Below, in pieces: positions 15,702 to 24,619 of a DNA stretch of 64,000 nucleotides. A model generated the notes under the pieces. It did no database searches. It was not told the origin of the DNA and saw only the letters and a list, made by a program, of their open reading frames with translations. The DNA comes from Rhodospirillaceae bacterium. GTDB taxonomy: Bacteria > Pseudomonadota > Alphaproteobacteria > Rhodospirillales > Rhodospirillaceae. The stretch is taken from positions 37,533 through 101,532 of the forward strand of contig JABJAH010000007.1 in NCBI GenBank assembly GCA_018666155.1. Direction: 5' to 3'. The position numbers and the translations under genes were made by a program. How positions within the stretch are numbered: position 1 is the first letter of the stretch; every line of letters begins with the position of its first letter.

Positions 15702-16511
15702 TTACCACGGAATCGTCGAGCCATCGTAGTTCAGAAAATCGCCCGAGCGGTCCAGGGTTAGGGCGTCCAGCGTCGCAATCATCTGAGAGATGCTTTCCTC
15801 GGTGGTTAGCGGCTGAAATCGCCGGTAGTCGTAGTCTGTTGCGGCTTCCGCTTCCTCTTGGGTGAGTCCGACGGCTTCCCGCAGCATGCGAGTATCGACG
15901 GCGCCCGGCATGAAAATGGCAACTGCTATGCCTTGCTCTTTCAATCGCATCGCGGTGCCGCGCATAGCCATGTTCACCGCTGCCTTGCTGATAGCGTAGT
16001 AGGGCGCACCGGGCGGGTTGCGGATCGAGGAGATAGACCCAGCTGTGCTCGAGATGACCGCAATCTTTTTGGTCTCGCTAGCAGCAACATGAGATGCAAA
16101 GGCTTCAGAAAGTTTCAGAGGGCCGAAGACATTGACGTCCATAACCTGGCGGAACAGATCACGATCCAATTTGCCCCATGTCTGACGCGGCCGGTCGCCA
16201 AACAGGCCAGCGTTGTTCATCAAGACATCAATCGGTGTGCCTTGGTACTTGGCCGCAAGCGCTGCGACTTCTTCGAGGTCAGCTACGTCAAGCTGCTCAA
16301 TGGTGATGTTGGTATTGGCGGCCGCGAGAGCTTGAAGGTCTTCATCGTCGTCGGGGGAGCGACTGGTGGCGATGACGTGCCATCCCTTTGCCGCGTATTG
16401 AGTGACGAATTCCAAGCCGAGGCCACGGTTCGAGCCGGTGACTAGAACAGTTTTGGCAGCGGCGGTGTGCGCTAACAGTATAGTTAGGGACAGCGCTACA
16501 ATTCTCAGCAT
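15702..16511 (-). CDS. Exported SDR paralogue D (C-factor-like)
   Basis: 269 aa, the longest of the five. Signal peptide at about 1-19 (core IVALSLTILLA, cleavage after AAA), then VLVTGSNRGLG, LMNNAG, VISSTAGS and YAISK, ending IPW. An extra acidic stretch near residue 215 (EEAEAATDYDYRR) is absent from the other copies. 29-nt gaps on both sides indicate one transcript with E and C. Confidence 0.88.
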   Translation of the reverse strand: MLRIVALSLTILLAHTAAAKTVLVTGSNRGLGLEFVTQYAAKGWHVIATSRSPDDDEDLQALAAANTNITIEQLDVADLEEVAALAAKYQGTPIDVLMNNAGLFGDRPRQTWGKLDRDLFRQVMDVNVFGPLKLSEAFASHVAASETKKIAVISSTAGSISSIRNPPGAPYYAISKAAVNMAMRGTAMRLKEQGIAVAIFMPGAVDTRMLREAVGLTQEEAEAATDYDYRRFQPLTTEESISQMIATLDALTLDRSGDFLNYDGSTIPW

Positions 16512-16540
16512 TATCCATCGTCCTATTTTGAATTACTGGC

Positions 16541-17293
16541 CTACCAGGCCATCGGCTCACCGGTATATTGCATGAACGTGCCAGAGGTATCCGGCGTATA
16601 CCATTCAATCACGTCGCGGACGCCTGTGGCGCTCTCTTCAACGGCAACCTTGGGAATATCGAACGGGGCAGACATGTCTGTATCCACCACACCGGGGTGA
16701 ATCATACCGACGATAATGCCGCGCTTTTCCGTATCTTTTGCAAAGTTGCGCATCAGCATATTCAAAGCCGTCTTGCTGGCGCGATAAAAATAGATGTTTC
16801 CGCCGGTCAGGGTTATGGATCCTACGATGCTGGAAACATTCATCACCTTTTTGGTTTCGCTCGCCGCGACATGCTCCAAGAACGCGTCAGCAATTTTGAG
16901 CGGACCCAGCGTATTGGTCGCGAATAAGTGTTCGGCGATAGAAAAGTCGAGATTTCCGAGGCGTTGAATATTCGGATCGCCGAGAACGCCTGCGTTATTA
17001 ATGAGCACGTCAATCGCAGTGCCACGCAATTTTTCGGCCAGTGCATCAATCTGGGCATGATTCGTGACATCAAGGGGCTCGATGCGAACGCTGCCGTATT
17101 GCGCGGCAAGGTTTTGCAACGCGTCATCGTCGTCTGGGGTCCTGGCCGTCGCAATGACCGTCCAGCCGTCAGCAGCGTATTGAGATGCGAGCTCAAAGCC
17201 GAGACCGCGGTTAGAGCCGGTTATCAGAACCGTCTCCGCGCGGGCGCCGACAGCGGCGAGGGTTAGGGCGGCGATCAATCCCCAGTGTTTCAT
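16541..17293 (-). CDS. Exported SDR paralogue E (C-factor-like), first in array
   Basis: 250 aa. Signal peptide at about 1-19 (core LIAALTLAAV, cleavage after ARA), then VLITGSNRGLG, LINNAG, NVSSIVGS and YRASK, ending MAW. The ATG at 17293 follows GAGGAA; the open frame extends further but would enter the divergent binding-protein gene. It is the promoter-proximal gene of the array. A lipoprotein solute-binding gene starts 112 nt away on the other strand. Confidence 0.88.
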   Translation of the reverse strand: MKHWGLIAALTLAAVGARAETVLITGSNRGLGFELASQYAADGWTVIATARTPDDDDALQNLAAQYGSVRIEPLDVTNHAQIDALAEKLRGTAIDVLINNAGVLGDPNIQRLGNLDFSIAEHLFATNTLGPLKIADAFLEHVAASETKKVMNVSSIVGSITLTGGNIYFYRASKTALNMLMRNFAKDTEKRGIIVGMIHPGVVDTDMSAPFDIPKVAVEESATGVRDVIEWYTPDTSGTFMQYTGEPMAW

Positions 17294-17405
17294 AGCATTC
17301 CTCAGGTATGGCTGTTTGGCGTACGAGTTCTGTGATGGTATGGCGGAGCCGGTCATGAGGGAAGGGACTTGCCTTTCCAGGGCCGATGCCAATGCGAAGG
17401 GTCGT

Positions 17406-18989
17406 ATGAAGAAAGCCACTCACAGCCTCCACATTGTTGCGCTTGTTGCCGTCGGATTCATGCTCGCAGCGTGCGGAGACCAAGAGGGTGATCAGAGCGC
17501 TTCGTCGTCAGACTCTGCGAACGACACTCTGCGCGTCGGCGTGCTTGGCCTCCCAGCCATGCTGGGCAATCCCTACGCCTCCCTGAACGCCCCGACGATC
17601 TACACCTGGTCAGCGATTTTTGATGGGCTGACCTACGTCGGTAACGACAGTGTGGTCCGGCCCTGGCTGGCGACGTCTTGGGAGGCCACGAGTCCTACAA
17701 CGTGGGTCTTTAAGCTGCGGGAAGGGGTGACCTTCTCGAACGGCGAACATTTTACCGCCGATGCTGTGGTCAATGCGGTCGACTATCTGATCAGCCCGGA
17801 AGCCTTGACCGAGGTCGTGGCCCAGATGCTCAGTTCCATGTCCGGGGCGAGGGCGATCGACGATTATACTGTCGAGATCACGACGAAAACGCCAAATGTC
17901 CTATTTCCGCGCGAGGCTGCGAGTTTGCGTATGGTTGCGCCAGAGCATTGGCGCACGGTCGGCCGTGAAGGGTTTGCACGGGAGCCTCATGGCACAGGGC
18001 CGTTTCGCGTCGTCGAATGGGAGCCCGCGGTTGTTCGGATGGAAGCATTTGAAGAGTCATGGCGGCCACCACACTTCAAGAAACTAGACGTCTATGCAGT
18101 GCCAGAGGGGCCTCAGCGTATTCAGGGCGTTATTAGCGGCCAGCTGGATATCGTATTGGGCACGATCCCGGACCAGATGGAAGAACTGGAAGCGGCCGGT
18201 CATCAATGGGTCAGCATCCCGGGTGGCGGAATTTATACGTTTTCGATGATTCTCAATCGCGAGCATCCAGCATTCGGGCCTGAGAACGAGCCTCTTATGG
18301 ACGTGCGGGTGCGCCGCGCGATCAATTACGCCATCGACCGTGAGGCTTATATTGAGGTGCTCTTGAGTAATACCTCACGCGCGCCGTCTCAACCCGTTCC
18401 GCCCACGGCTTTCGGCTATAACCCGGACCTTGAGCCCTATCCCTATGACCCTGATCTGGCCCGCGCGTTGCTAGCTGAGGCAGGCTATCCGGATGGCTTT
18501 GATTTGGTGTTCGAAATCGTACCGGGGACGTCCATTCCTAACGGTACTGCGATCTATCAAAAAGTGGCTGAAGACCTGAGAGCCATTGGCGTAAATATGG
18601 AACTCAAGACGTTTCCGCTGCCCCAATACTTTAATGCCGTTCATACGGGTGAGTTTAAGGGGCAGGGGTTCATGATGGATTTTCCAACCGCCCCCCAGCT
18701 CGATGCCCTGCGCGGCATGCGCTTGCATAGTTGCCTATGGAAAACACCTTGGCTGTGTGACGCGGATGATCAAGCGATGATATCAGAGGCGATGGCGGCA
18801 CCAGATTTGGCCACCCGTGAGGCCCTGACCCAGGAGATTATGCGCCGCTACCACGAGCAGGCCTATCTGATCTATCTATTCGAACGGGTCGATTATTACG
18901 GCGTTCGGGGTAGTTTGGACGGCTTCGAAGCCGAGGGCTTGTTCATCCAATATGATAAGGTTCGCGAAGCTGAAAAAGGACTCAATTAG
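17406..18989 (+). CDS. ABC transporter substrate-binding lipoprotein (family 5, peptide/opine type)
   Basis: 527 aa. N-terminal lipoprotein signal with lipobox LAAC (Cys about residue 26), so it is anchored at the outer face of the inner membrane. The ATG at 17406 has GAAGGG 5 nt upstream. Family 5 features include TWVFKLREGVTFSNG and the segment DVRVRRAINYAIDREAYI near the middle. No permease or ATPase gene is in the window, so it is an orphan binding protein or works with a distant transporter. Divergent from the exported SDR array. Ligand unknown. Confidence 0.9.
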   Translation: MKKATHSLHIVALVAVGFMLAACGDQEGDQSASSSDSANDTLRVGVLGLPAMLGNPYASLNAPTIYTWSAIFDGLTYVGNDSVVRPWLATSWEATSPTTWVFKLREGVTFSNGEHFTADAVVNAVDYLISPEALTEVVAQMLSSMSGARAIDDYTVEITTKTPNVLFPREAASLRMVAPEHWRTVGREGFAREPHGTGPFRVVEWEPAVVRMEAFEESWRPPHFKKLDVYAVPEGPQRIQGVISGQLDIVLGTIPDQMEELEAAGHQWVSIPGGGIYTFSMILNREHPAFGPENEPLMDVRVRRAINYAIDREAYIEVLLSNTSRAPSQPVPPTAFGYNPDLEPYPYDPDLARALLAEAGYPDGFDLVFEIVPGTSIPNGTAIYQKVAEDLRAIGVNMELKTFPLPQYFNAVHTGEFKGQGFMMDFPTAPQLDALRGMRLHSCLWKTPWLCDADDQAMISEAMAAPDLATREALTQEIMRRYHEQAYLIYLFERVDYYGVRGSLDGFEAEGLFIQYDKVREAEKGLN

Positions 18990-19053
18990 AGTCACTTAGG
19001 CGATATCTTTCATGTGTTGTGTGAATCTTTATCTAACCAGTGGAGCGCTTAAT

Positions 19054-20067
19054 TCACTGCCCATTTATCTGCTGTCGGGCAAACGCGGCCTTTCCCTGCA
19101 CTATCAAATCGTACAGTCGAGCGCCCTCACTGCCGGTATCATCCAGGATGCGTTGCAGACCGCTGGCTGATGCGGTCTTCCAACTTTCGCGCTGTTCCGG
19201 TGATAGGTCTAAGTAGGATATACCTTTCGCTTCGCCCTCAAGAACGACCTGCTCTACGTAGGCCCGAACATTTTTTCGCATTGTCGGCAATTCTACGTAA
19301 GCATCGACAAGTGCGGATTTCTGAGCGTCGGTCGCAGAGTCGAACCATTCTTTGTTGGCAAAGTTGACCCCCATTTCGTACATGCCTTTGAGCCGGGTGA
19401 CGCAGCAAACCTGCCCATCCAAGGCGTTATGCACGAATACAACGTTGGTAAGCCCCCCGTGGACAAGGCCAGTTTGTAGCCCGGGGATCAGCTCTCCGAC
19501 CTCAAGAATCGCGTAATCCGCCCCCACAGACTCAACAAAGGATTGGAGAATGATGGATGGCGAAATGCGAAGGGTCATCCCGGCAAGGTCGGCCGGCACT
19601 AGGACTGGTCTATCGACCGAATAGAGAACGCCCCAGCCGACATCTGTGAACTGCACGACTTGCAGCCCGAGTTCTCCAAACAGCTGACCGATGGGCTCCG
19701 ATAGATAGTTATCGAGCACGAAGTCCGCTTCTTCCAGGCTATCAAACATGTAGGGCGCGAGGAGGACCCCCATTTCAGGCACCAATGATGTCATGCCCTG
19801 TGAAGAGATGCTGATGACCTGAATGCGATTACGCCGTGCACCCGTGATCAGTTGCTGCTCGGAACCGAGTTCGCCGCGCAGATACCATTCAAAGTCAAAA
19901 TCCGGGTTGGCCTCGATCTCGGATTGAAACCCCATCCATTGATCCCACCACACGGTGTCTGGAAAAGAGTAAACGCCGACCTTGCCTTTAAGCGGCTCAG
20001 ACAGCGCTGGGCCGGTCAGGGTAAGCAAGGCGAGGGCGAACAGGGTGCGTGTGATGAACGTATTCAT
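19054..20067 (-). CDS. TRAP transporter substrate-binding protein, DctP family
   Basis: 337 aa with a Sec signal peptide (about 1-23, cleavage after ALS). Typical DctP features are GARRNRIQVISI, GWGVLYS and ADLAGMTLRISPS with the conserved Arg that binds a carboxylate. No DctQ or DctM subunit is nearby, so it is an orphan like the binding protein before it. Convergent with that gene. A periplasmic carboxylate ligand is likely but unidentified. Confidence 0.9.
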   Translation of the reverse strand: MNTFITRTLFALALLTLTGPALSEPLKGKVGVYSFPDTVWWDQWMGFQSEIEANPDFDFEWYLRGELGSEQQLITGARRNRIQVISISSQGMTSLVPEMGVLLAPYMFDSLEEADFVLDNYLSEPIGQLFGELGLQVVQFTDVGWGVLYSVDRPVLVPADLAGMTLRISPSIILQSFVESVGADYAILEVGELIPGLQTGLVHGGLTNVVFVHNALDGQVCCVTRLKGMYEMGVNFANKEWFDSATDAQKSALVDAYVELPTMRKNVRAYVEQVVLEGEAKGISYLDLSPEQRESWKTASASGLQRILDDTGSEGARLYDLIVQGKAAFARQQINGQ

Positions 20068-20215
20068 GGCTCCGACAGTAGGGCGGCGTCAGGCAAGAGG
20101 CAACGGGCCTGGTCTCCGCCCCTGAGTGCGTGAATGGGGTTTTGACATATTCCGGCGTTGGCCGATGATGAGTGAAATCGAGATGGGCCGTTTTATATCG
20201 GATAGGGAGACGATG

Positions 20216-20935
20216 ATGCCGACTGTTTTAATTACCGGTGCGAACCGGGGGCTTGGATTAGAATTTACCCGTCAATATGTCGGCGACGGCTGGACTGTGA
20301 TCGCATGCTGCCGCGATCCTGATGGGGAAAGTGCAGAAGATTTGCGTGCCATATCAGATGGCGCAGACGGACGGGTCCATATTGAAAAGATGGATATGCT
20401 CGATCATGCGTCCATTGATGTGGTGGCGGCGAAATACAAGGGAACGGCGATCGATATCTTGCTGAACAATGCCGGCATCATTGGTCCAGTCCCAATTCAA
20501 GATCATCTAGATGCTCAGCATTTCGGAACCATCGACTACGACGTATGGGACACGGTCGTACGTACCAATACCTTCGCGCCTGTGAAAATGGCTGAAGCCT
20601 TTGTCGATAACGTCATAGCCAGCCAGCAAAAGAAGATCATCACGCTGTCGAGTACGGTTGGGTCGTTGGCAGAAGACCGCACGGCTGCATTTTGTTACTG
20701 CACGTCCAAAACGGCCGTGACCAAAGCAGTTCAGCTCGTCTCTGAAGTTCTGCGCGACAAAGGCGTGATCACGATGGCGTTCTGCCCTGGCTACGTCAAA
20801 ACTCGGATGGGGGTTGGTGGCGCGACCGTCGAAATACCCGATAGCGTGACCGGTATGCGAGGGCTAATCGACACCTTTACGATGGATGATACCGGGACGT
20901 TCCGCCGATTTAATGGTGATACGGTCGCGTGGTAA
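20216..20935 (+). CDS. Cytosolic SDR paralogue F (C-factor-like)
   Basis: 239 aa, without signal peptide, starting MPTVLITGANRGLG. Of two adjacent ATGs the second has better spacing (6 nt) from AGGGAG. Catalytic set LLNNAG, TLSSTVGS, YCTSK; ends TVAW. It is clearly related to the five exported SDRs, and its N-terminus begins almost exactly where their predicted mature chains begin, which supports the signal-peptide calls. It overlaps the next gene by one base (TAATG). Confidence 0.9.
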   Translation: MPTVLITGANRGLGLEFTRQYVGDGWTVIACCRDPDGESAEDLRAISDGADGRVHIEKMDMLDHASIDVVAAKYKGTAIDILLNNAGIIGPVPIQDHLDAQHFGTIDYDVWDTVVRTNTFAPVKMAEAFVDNVIASQQKKIITLSSTVGSLAEDRTAAFCYCTSKTAVTKAVQLVSEVLRDKGVITMAFCPGYVKTRMGVGGATVEIPDSVTGMRGLIDTFTMDDTGTFRRFNGDTVAW

Positions 20936-21300
20936 TGGGTTCAGTGTCGACCTTATTTGATGAAACGCGCGAAATTCCTGAAGCCGTCAGGGAAGGACCG
21001 TTTCTGAGCGTCTTTGTGGCTCACAATGTAGTCGATCCAAAAGCCTATGAAGCCTATCAGGCGATAAGTGATGGAAAGAGTCTGAAGCCGTCGCATTTTG
21101 GTGGTGAGGTCATGGGCTTTTCTAAACCGGCCTTTCGTTTTATCGGCCCGGAAGACGCTCGGGCGGTCGCTGTCATTCGATGGCCGAATTTTGCAGCGTT
21201 CACGGCCTGGAGGACCCAGCCTGTTTATGCCGCAGAAGGTGTGGCTGATCTTCACGCTGCTGCAGAACGCGAAAGTGTCTATTTCCTGCCCTGTATTTAG
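20935..21300 (+). CDS. DUF1330-like dimeric alpha/beta-barrel protein
   Basis: 121 aa. The central part (VFVAHNVVDPKAYEAYQ ... FGGEVMGFS ... VAVIRWPNFAAFTAWRTQPVY) resembles small ferredoxin-fold proteins of the DUF1330/EthD kind. Translation starts within the stop of SDR paralogue F, so the two are coupled. No catalytic residue can be named. Family call tentative. Confidence 0.65.
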   Translation: MGSVSTLFDETREIPEAVREGPFLSVFVAHNVVDPKAYEAYQAISDGKSLKPSHFGGEVMGFSKPAFRFIGPEDARAVAVIRWPNFAAFTAWRTQPVYAAEGVADLHAAAERESVYFLPCI

Positions 21301-21339
21301 GCTTGGCCCCTGCCGTCTCTCGTGGTTTTCTGGTTTCCT

Positions 21340-21371
21340 AAAAAAAAGTGGGCGGGGCAAAAGCCCCGCCC
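21340..21371 (-). terminator. Rho-independent terminator reading leftward
   Basis: Perfect 9-bp GC stem GGGCGGGGC / GCCCCGCCC with an AAAA loop. It is preceded on the plus strand by a run of eight A, which is a U-run after the stem for minus-strand transcripts. No minus-strand protein gene lies to its right, which is the reason to suspect an RNA gene there. It may also act weakly on the plus strand. Confidence 0.7.
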
Positions 21372-21391
21372 CAAGTTTCAGGGACGCACCT

Positions 21392-21449
21392 CTGAACGCG
21401 GTTCAGACGCTACCTCGTCTCCATTTCGGTGGAGTTCGAGGGGCGTCTG
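21392..21449 (-). ncRNA. Candidate structured small RNA upstream of terminator
   Basis: Just ahead of the leftward terminator lie the palindrome CTGAAC-GCG-GTTCAG (21392-21406) and a three-part hairpin (21404-21449). The hairpin's outer stem is CAGACGC/GCGTCTG, its middle stem CCTCG/CGAGG, and its inner stem CTCCA/TGGAG round a CCGAAA loop when read on the minus strand. It does not match tmRNA, RNase P, SRP or 6S RNA as far as I can tell. The 5' end and promoter are not defined. Confidence 0.4.
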
Positions 21450-21930
21450 CCCTGCGAAATTAATAAAACCTCAGACCCTATATCTGGTATTGATCGACTG
21501 CCGGACGGGCGCCGGTTTGGGGCGTTACGCTCAGTCTTAAAGAGGCCGATCGGAAAGCTCCCGATACCAGCCGAAGTGCTGAGTTGCATTGCTTTATGGC
21601 TCCCCATGACCCATCGCAAAAGACCCAATAGTGTCCCAGAGATGGTCCAAATTGTCACTATGTTTTGCGGTTTTGGGGCATGGGGTACACCATATGTAGT
21701 GGTGAGCAGGAGCTTGTAACCCGCGCAAACCCTCGCGCAAATCAATTCGGTGAGCGCAGGTCTTCTTGGCCCAGCCAATCGGGCTTGATGACGCTCTTGT
21801 GATTGAAATATGACGGTTTTTCGCGAATCGCGGCGCTTGCGTCGGACTTTCCGAAGGGTAGAATGGAACAACGGTTGAAAAGACCACCAGCGGGCCTTAC
21901 ACCCCTGTGTAGGTTTATAAGGAGGTGCAG

Positions 21931-22383
21931 ATGGCGATTAAACTGCGCGTAAATGGCCAAGACCATACTGTCGACGTAGATCCTGAGACTCCGCTTTTGT
22001 GGGTTCTCCGCGATAATTTAGGACTTACGGGAACAAAATACGGCTGTGGTATAGCGGCTTGTGGCGCTTGCACCGTACATGTTGACGGCGTTGCAGAACG
22101 ATCTTGCTCTGTTCCAGTCGAGTTCGCCGACGGATCTGATATCACGACGATTGAGGGCCTTTCAGAGGATCGCAGTCATCCGGTTCAGGCGGCCTGGATA
22201 GAAGAGGATGTTCCTCAGTGCGGGTACTGCCAGTCGGGTATGATTATGTCCGTGGCTTCAATGCTTAAGGAAATCCCTGAGCCGACAGATGAAGATATTA
22301 ACGCTTACATCACGAATATATGCAGATGCGGGACTTACACTCGCATTCGTAAAGCAATTAAGAGAGCTGCCGCTCTCCAATAA
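21931..22383 (+). CDS. [2Fe-2S] subunit of a molybdenum hydroxylase (IorA/CoxS type)
   Basis: Small electron-transfer subunit of xanthine-oxidase-family enzymes, 150 aa. All eight Cys ligands are present: plant-type cluster C39, C44, C47, C59 and second cluster C97, C100, C131, C133. The ATG at 21931 has AAGGAGG 5 nt upstream. In known enzymes a large Mo subunit gene is adjacent; here a terminator follows at once and only maturation genes come next. It may be a stand-alone subunit serving a distant catalytic subunit. Confidence 0.94.
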   Translation: MAIKLRVNGQDHTVDVDPETPLLWVLRDNLGLTGTKYGCGIAACGACTVHVDGVAERSCSVPVEFADGSDITTIEGLSEDRSHPVQAAWIEEDVPQCGYCQSGMIMSVASMLKEIPEPTDEDINAYITNICRCGTYTRIRKAIKRAAALQ

Positions 22384-22412
22384 AAAGCAACAGTGACGCC
22401 GAAAATAATTTG

Positions 22413-22443
22413 CGGGCGCGGGTTAAACCGCGCCCGTTTTTTT
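22413..22443 (+). terminator. Rho-independent terminator after the [2Fe-2S] gene
   Basis: 9-bp GC stem CGGGCGCGG / CCGCGCCCG with a GTTAAA loop, followed by seven T. A strong terminator that separates the iron-sulfur subunit from the MoxR-led operon. Confidence 0.9.
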
Positions 22444-22490
22444 GGTCGAATGAGTATCGAAGCTAAGTATATCAACCGCCGTACTTAAAC

Positions 22491-23408
22491 TTGGACAATG
22501 TCGTGCCCAATAGCCTCCCTTCGACAATCGATCAGACCGATGCTTTGCTGAGAAGCAATGATTATGTGCCTGACCGGTCACTGACGACCGCCGTATTTCT
22601 GAGCCTAAAACTTGAACGCCCTTTATTTCTAGAAGGCGAGGCAGGGGTCGGGAAAACTGAAATCGCAAAAGTTTTAGCGGCCTCTCTCGGTCGCAAATTA
22701 ATCCGGCTGCAGTGCTACGAGGGCCTCGACGTGGCGTCTGCCGTGTATGAGTGGAACTACCCACGCCAAATGATGGCTATTCGGCTTGCTGAGGCGAGCG
22801 GTGACGAAGATACAAATGCTGTCGCTGAAAACATATATGGCGCCGAATATCTCATCGAGCGGCCTTTACTTTCTGCATTGCGCCCGGACCCAGCCGGTCC
22901 ACCAGTTCTGTTGATTGACGAGCTAGATCGCACAGATGAGCCCTTCGAAGCCTATCTTCTTGAAGTGCTTTCTGAGTACCAAATTACCATTCCAGAACTA
23001 GGGCCGGTGCTTGCGGATACGCCGCCTATCGTCGTAATCACGTCAAACAGAACGCGAGAAATTCATGACGCTCTGAAGCGGCGCTGCCTTTACCATTGGG
23101 TGGATTACCCCGATGCCCAGCGCGAGTATGCAATTCTTCGGAACAAGGTGCCCGAGGCGGCAGAGAGCTTAAGTCGGCAAGTGGTTGCGGCGGTTCAGCA
23201 TTTGCGTGGCGAAGACCTATTCAAACCGCCAGGTATCGCAGAGACCATCGACTGGACCCGAGCACTAATGGCTCTGGATAAGAATCAACTGGATCACTCA
23301 GGCTTTGAAGATACGCTCGGGGTTGTCCTAAAGTACCAGGACGATATCAGTCGGGTGCGGGAGCGAGCTGCGGAAGACGCGCTGATGGCAGCAACGGCGG
23401 CGCAATGA
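22491..23408 (+). CDS. MoxR/CoxD-type AAA+ ATPase
   Basis: About 305 aa. Walker A GEAGVGKTE (49-57), Walker B VLLIDELD (139-146), sensor ITSNRTRE. CoxD-like ATPases remodel molybdenum hydroxylases such as CO dehydrogenase during insertion of the active-site sulfur and metal. The start is uncertain: TTG at 22491, or GTG at 22503, with no clear Shine-Dalgarno. It overlaps the next gene by 4 nt. Confidence 0.92.
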   Translation: MDNVVPNSLPSTIDQTDALLRSNDYVPDRSLTTAVFLSLKLERPLFLEGEAGVGKTEIAKVLAASLGRKLIRLQCYEGLDVASAVYEWNYPRQMMAIRLAEASGDEDTNAVAENIYGAEYLIERPLLSALRPDPAGPPVLLIDELDRTDEPFEAYLLEVLSEYQITIPELGPVLADTPPIVVITSNRTREIHDALKRRCLYHWVDYPDAQREYAILRNKVPEAAESLSRQVVAAVQHLRGEDLFKPPGIAETIDWTRALMALDKNQLDHSGFEDTLGVVLKYQDDISRVRERAAEDALMAATAAQ

Positions 23409-24619
23409 CCGAGAACGGAACGTCAGGCGCACTGGCGCGGAATGTTATGGGCTTTGCCCGCCTTCTGCGGAGAGCGGGGCTTCCGATCGGGCCAGGGAAG
23501 GTTCTGATTGCGATTGACGCATTAGCCGTGATCGATCTGACGCGCAGGGATGATGTGTACTGGACTCTGCATGCCGTATTTGTGGAGCGACATATTCAGT
23601 CAGAGTTATTTGCAGTCGCCTTCGACCGGTTCTGGATCTCACGACCCGATGCAGACGAGACGACCTCTATTCTCGACGCCGCCGTGGATCAGCCTTCATT
23701 GCAGGCAGAAGAACTGCTTCCTCGTCGTCTGGCGGAGGCTATGGCTGACGCCGGCCTGGCCGAAAAGATTCGCCCGGACGACGCTGAACTTGCATTTGAT
23801 ACTAGCGACACATGGTCAGCGCTGGAGCGTCTTAGATCTAAGGATTTTGAAACTATGTCGGCAGCGGAACTCGCCGCCACTAAGCGCGCGATGGCTAGCC
23901 TAAGTTTGCCGATTCCAGAGCTACCAAGTCGGCGGTTTCGTCCTCACGCTGCTGGGCGACGTATAGATATGAGATCAACATTGAGGAATACGGTCCGCGC
24001 TGGCGGTTCTATTGACCTTAAACGTAAGAAGCGGGTTCGCCGTCATCCGCCATTGGTCGTGTTATGCGATATCTCAGGGTCGATGGAAGCCTACGCCCGC
24101 ATGATGCTGCACTTCCTGCATGCCATCACAAATGATCGAGACCGGGTTCATACGTTTTTGTTCGGTACTCGCCTAACCAATGTATCGCATCATCTAGAGC
24201 ATACAGACCCTGATGTTGCTTTGTCCCGTGTCGGGCGGGCGGTTAAGGATTGGTCAGGAGGCACGCGTATTGGCGAGACCCTTTCCACCTTTAATCGCCA
24301 TTGGTCGCGCCGCGTCTTAGGGCAGGGGGCCATTGTTCTTCTAATAACGGATGGTCTCGATCGCGATGGTGGTGAGGGATTGGCAGAAGAGGTGGAGCGC
24401 CTGCAAAAGTCGTGTCGGCGGTTGATCTGGCTAAACCCGCTATTGAGATTTGACGAGTTTCAACCAAAGTCCGCAGGCATTAAGGCCATGCTGCCGTACG
24501 TTGACGATTTTCGCCCTGTGCACAGTCTCGATAGTCTAACAGACTTAGCAGCTTCACTTACCGGCCCGCCCGGTCTGAGCCCATGGTCACAGCAGTACCT
24601 GCGAGACTCTCATGCATGA
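23405..24619 (+). CDS. VWA domain protein, CoxE-like
   Basis: 404 aa. The C-terminal half is a von Willebrand A domain with MIDAS motif DISGS (222-226), later TRIGETL and LLITDGLDRDGGE. CoxE partners of MoxR ATPases act with them in maturing molybdenum hydroxylases. A Ser/Arg-rich linker precedes the domain. Coupled to the ATPase by ATGA overlap and overlapping the next gene by 8 nt. Confidence 0.92.
   Translation: MTENGTSGALARNVMGFARLLRRAGLPIGPGKVLIAIDALAVIDLTRRDDVYWTLHAVFVERHIQSELFAVAFDRFWISRPDADETTSILDAAVDQPSLQAEELLPRRLAEAMADAGLAEKIRPDDAELAFDTSDTWSALERLRSKDFETMSAAELAATKRAMASLSLPIPELPSRRFRPHAAGRRIDMRSTLRNTVRAGGSIDLKRKKRVRRHPPLVVLCDISGSMEAYARMMLHFLHAITNDRDRVHTFLFGTRLTNVSHHLEHTDPDVALSRVGRAVKDWSGGTRIGETLSTFNRHWSRRVLGQGAIVLLITDGLDRDGGEGLAEEVERLQKSCRRLIWLNPLLRFDEFQPKSAGIKAMLPYVDDFRPVHSLDSLTDLAASLTGPPGLSPWSQQYLRDSHA

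Larger units (their letters stand above)
21301..21930. other. 630-nt intergenic region without a convincing gene
   Basis: Several overlapping open frames exist on both strands, but none shows a recognisable motif, a proper Shine-Dalgarno or codon use like the neighbours. The left part holds three hairpins in a row (21350-21371, 21392-21406, 21404-21449). The right end holds the leader and AAGGAGG of the next gene. No repeat or mobile element was seen. Confidence 0.6.

Noticed and set aside
21410..21871. 153-aa minus-strand frame and 96-aa plus frame in the gap before the [2Fe-2S] gene
   Set aside because: No motifs, no ribosome site, overlapping strong hairpins; likely noncoding.
21350..21930. 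tmRNA, RNase P RNA, SRP RNA, 6S RNA or a Moco riboswitch
   Set aside because: I could not find the conserved sequences of any of these; only generic hairpins are visible.
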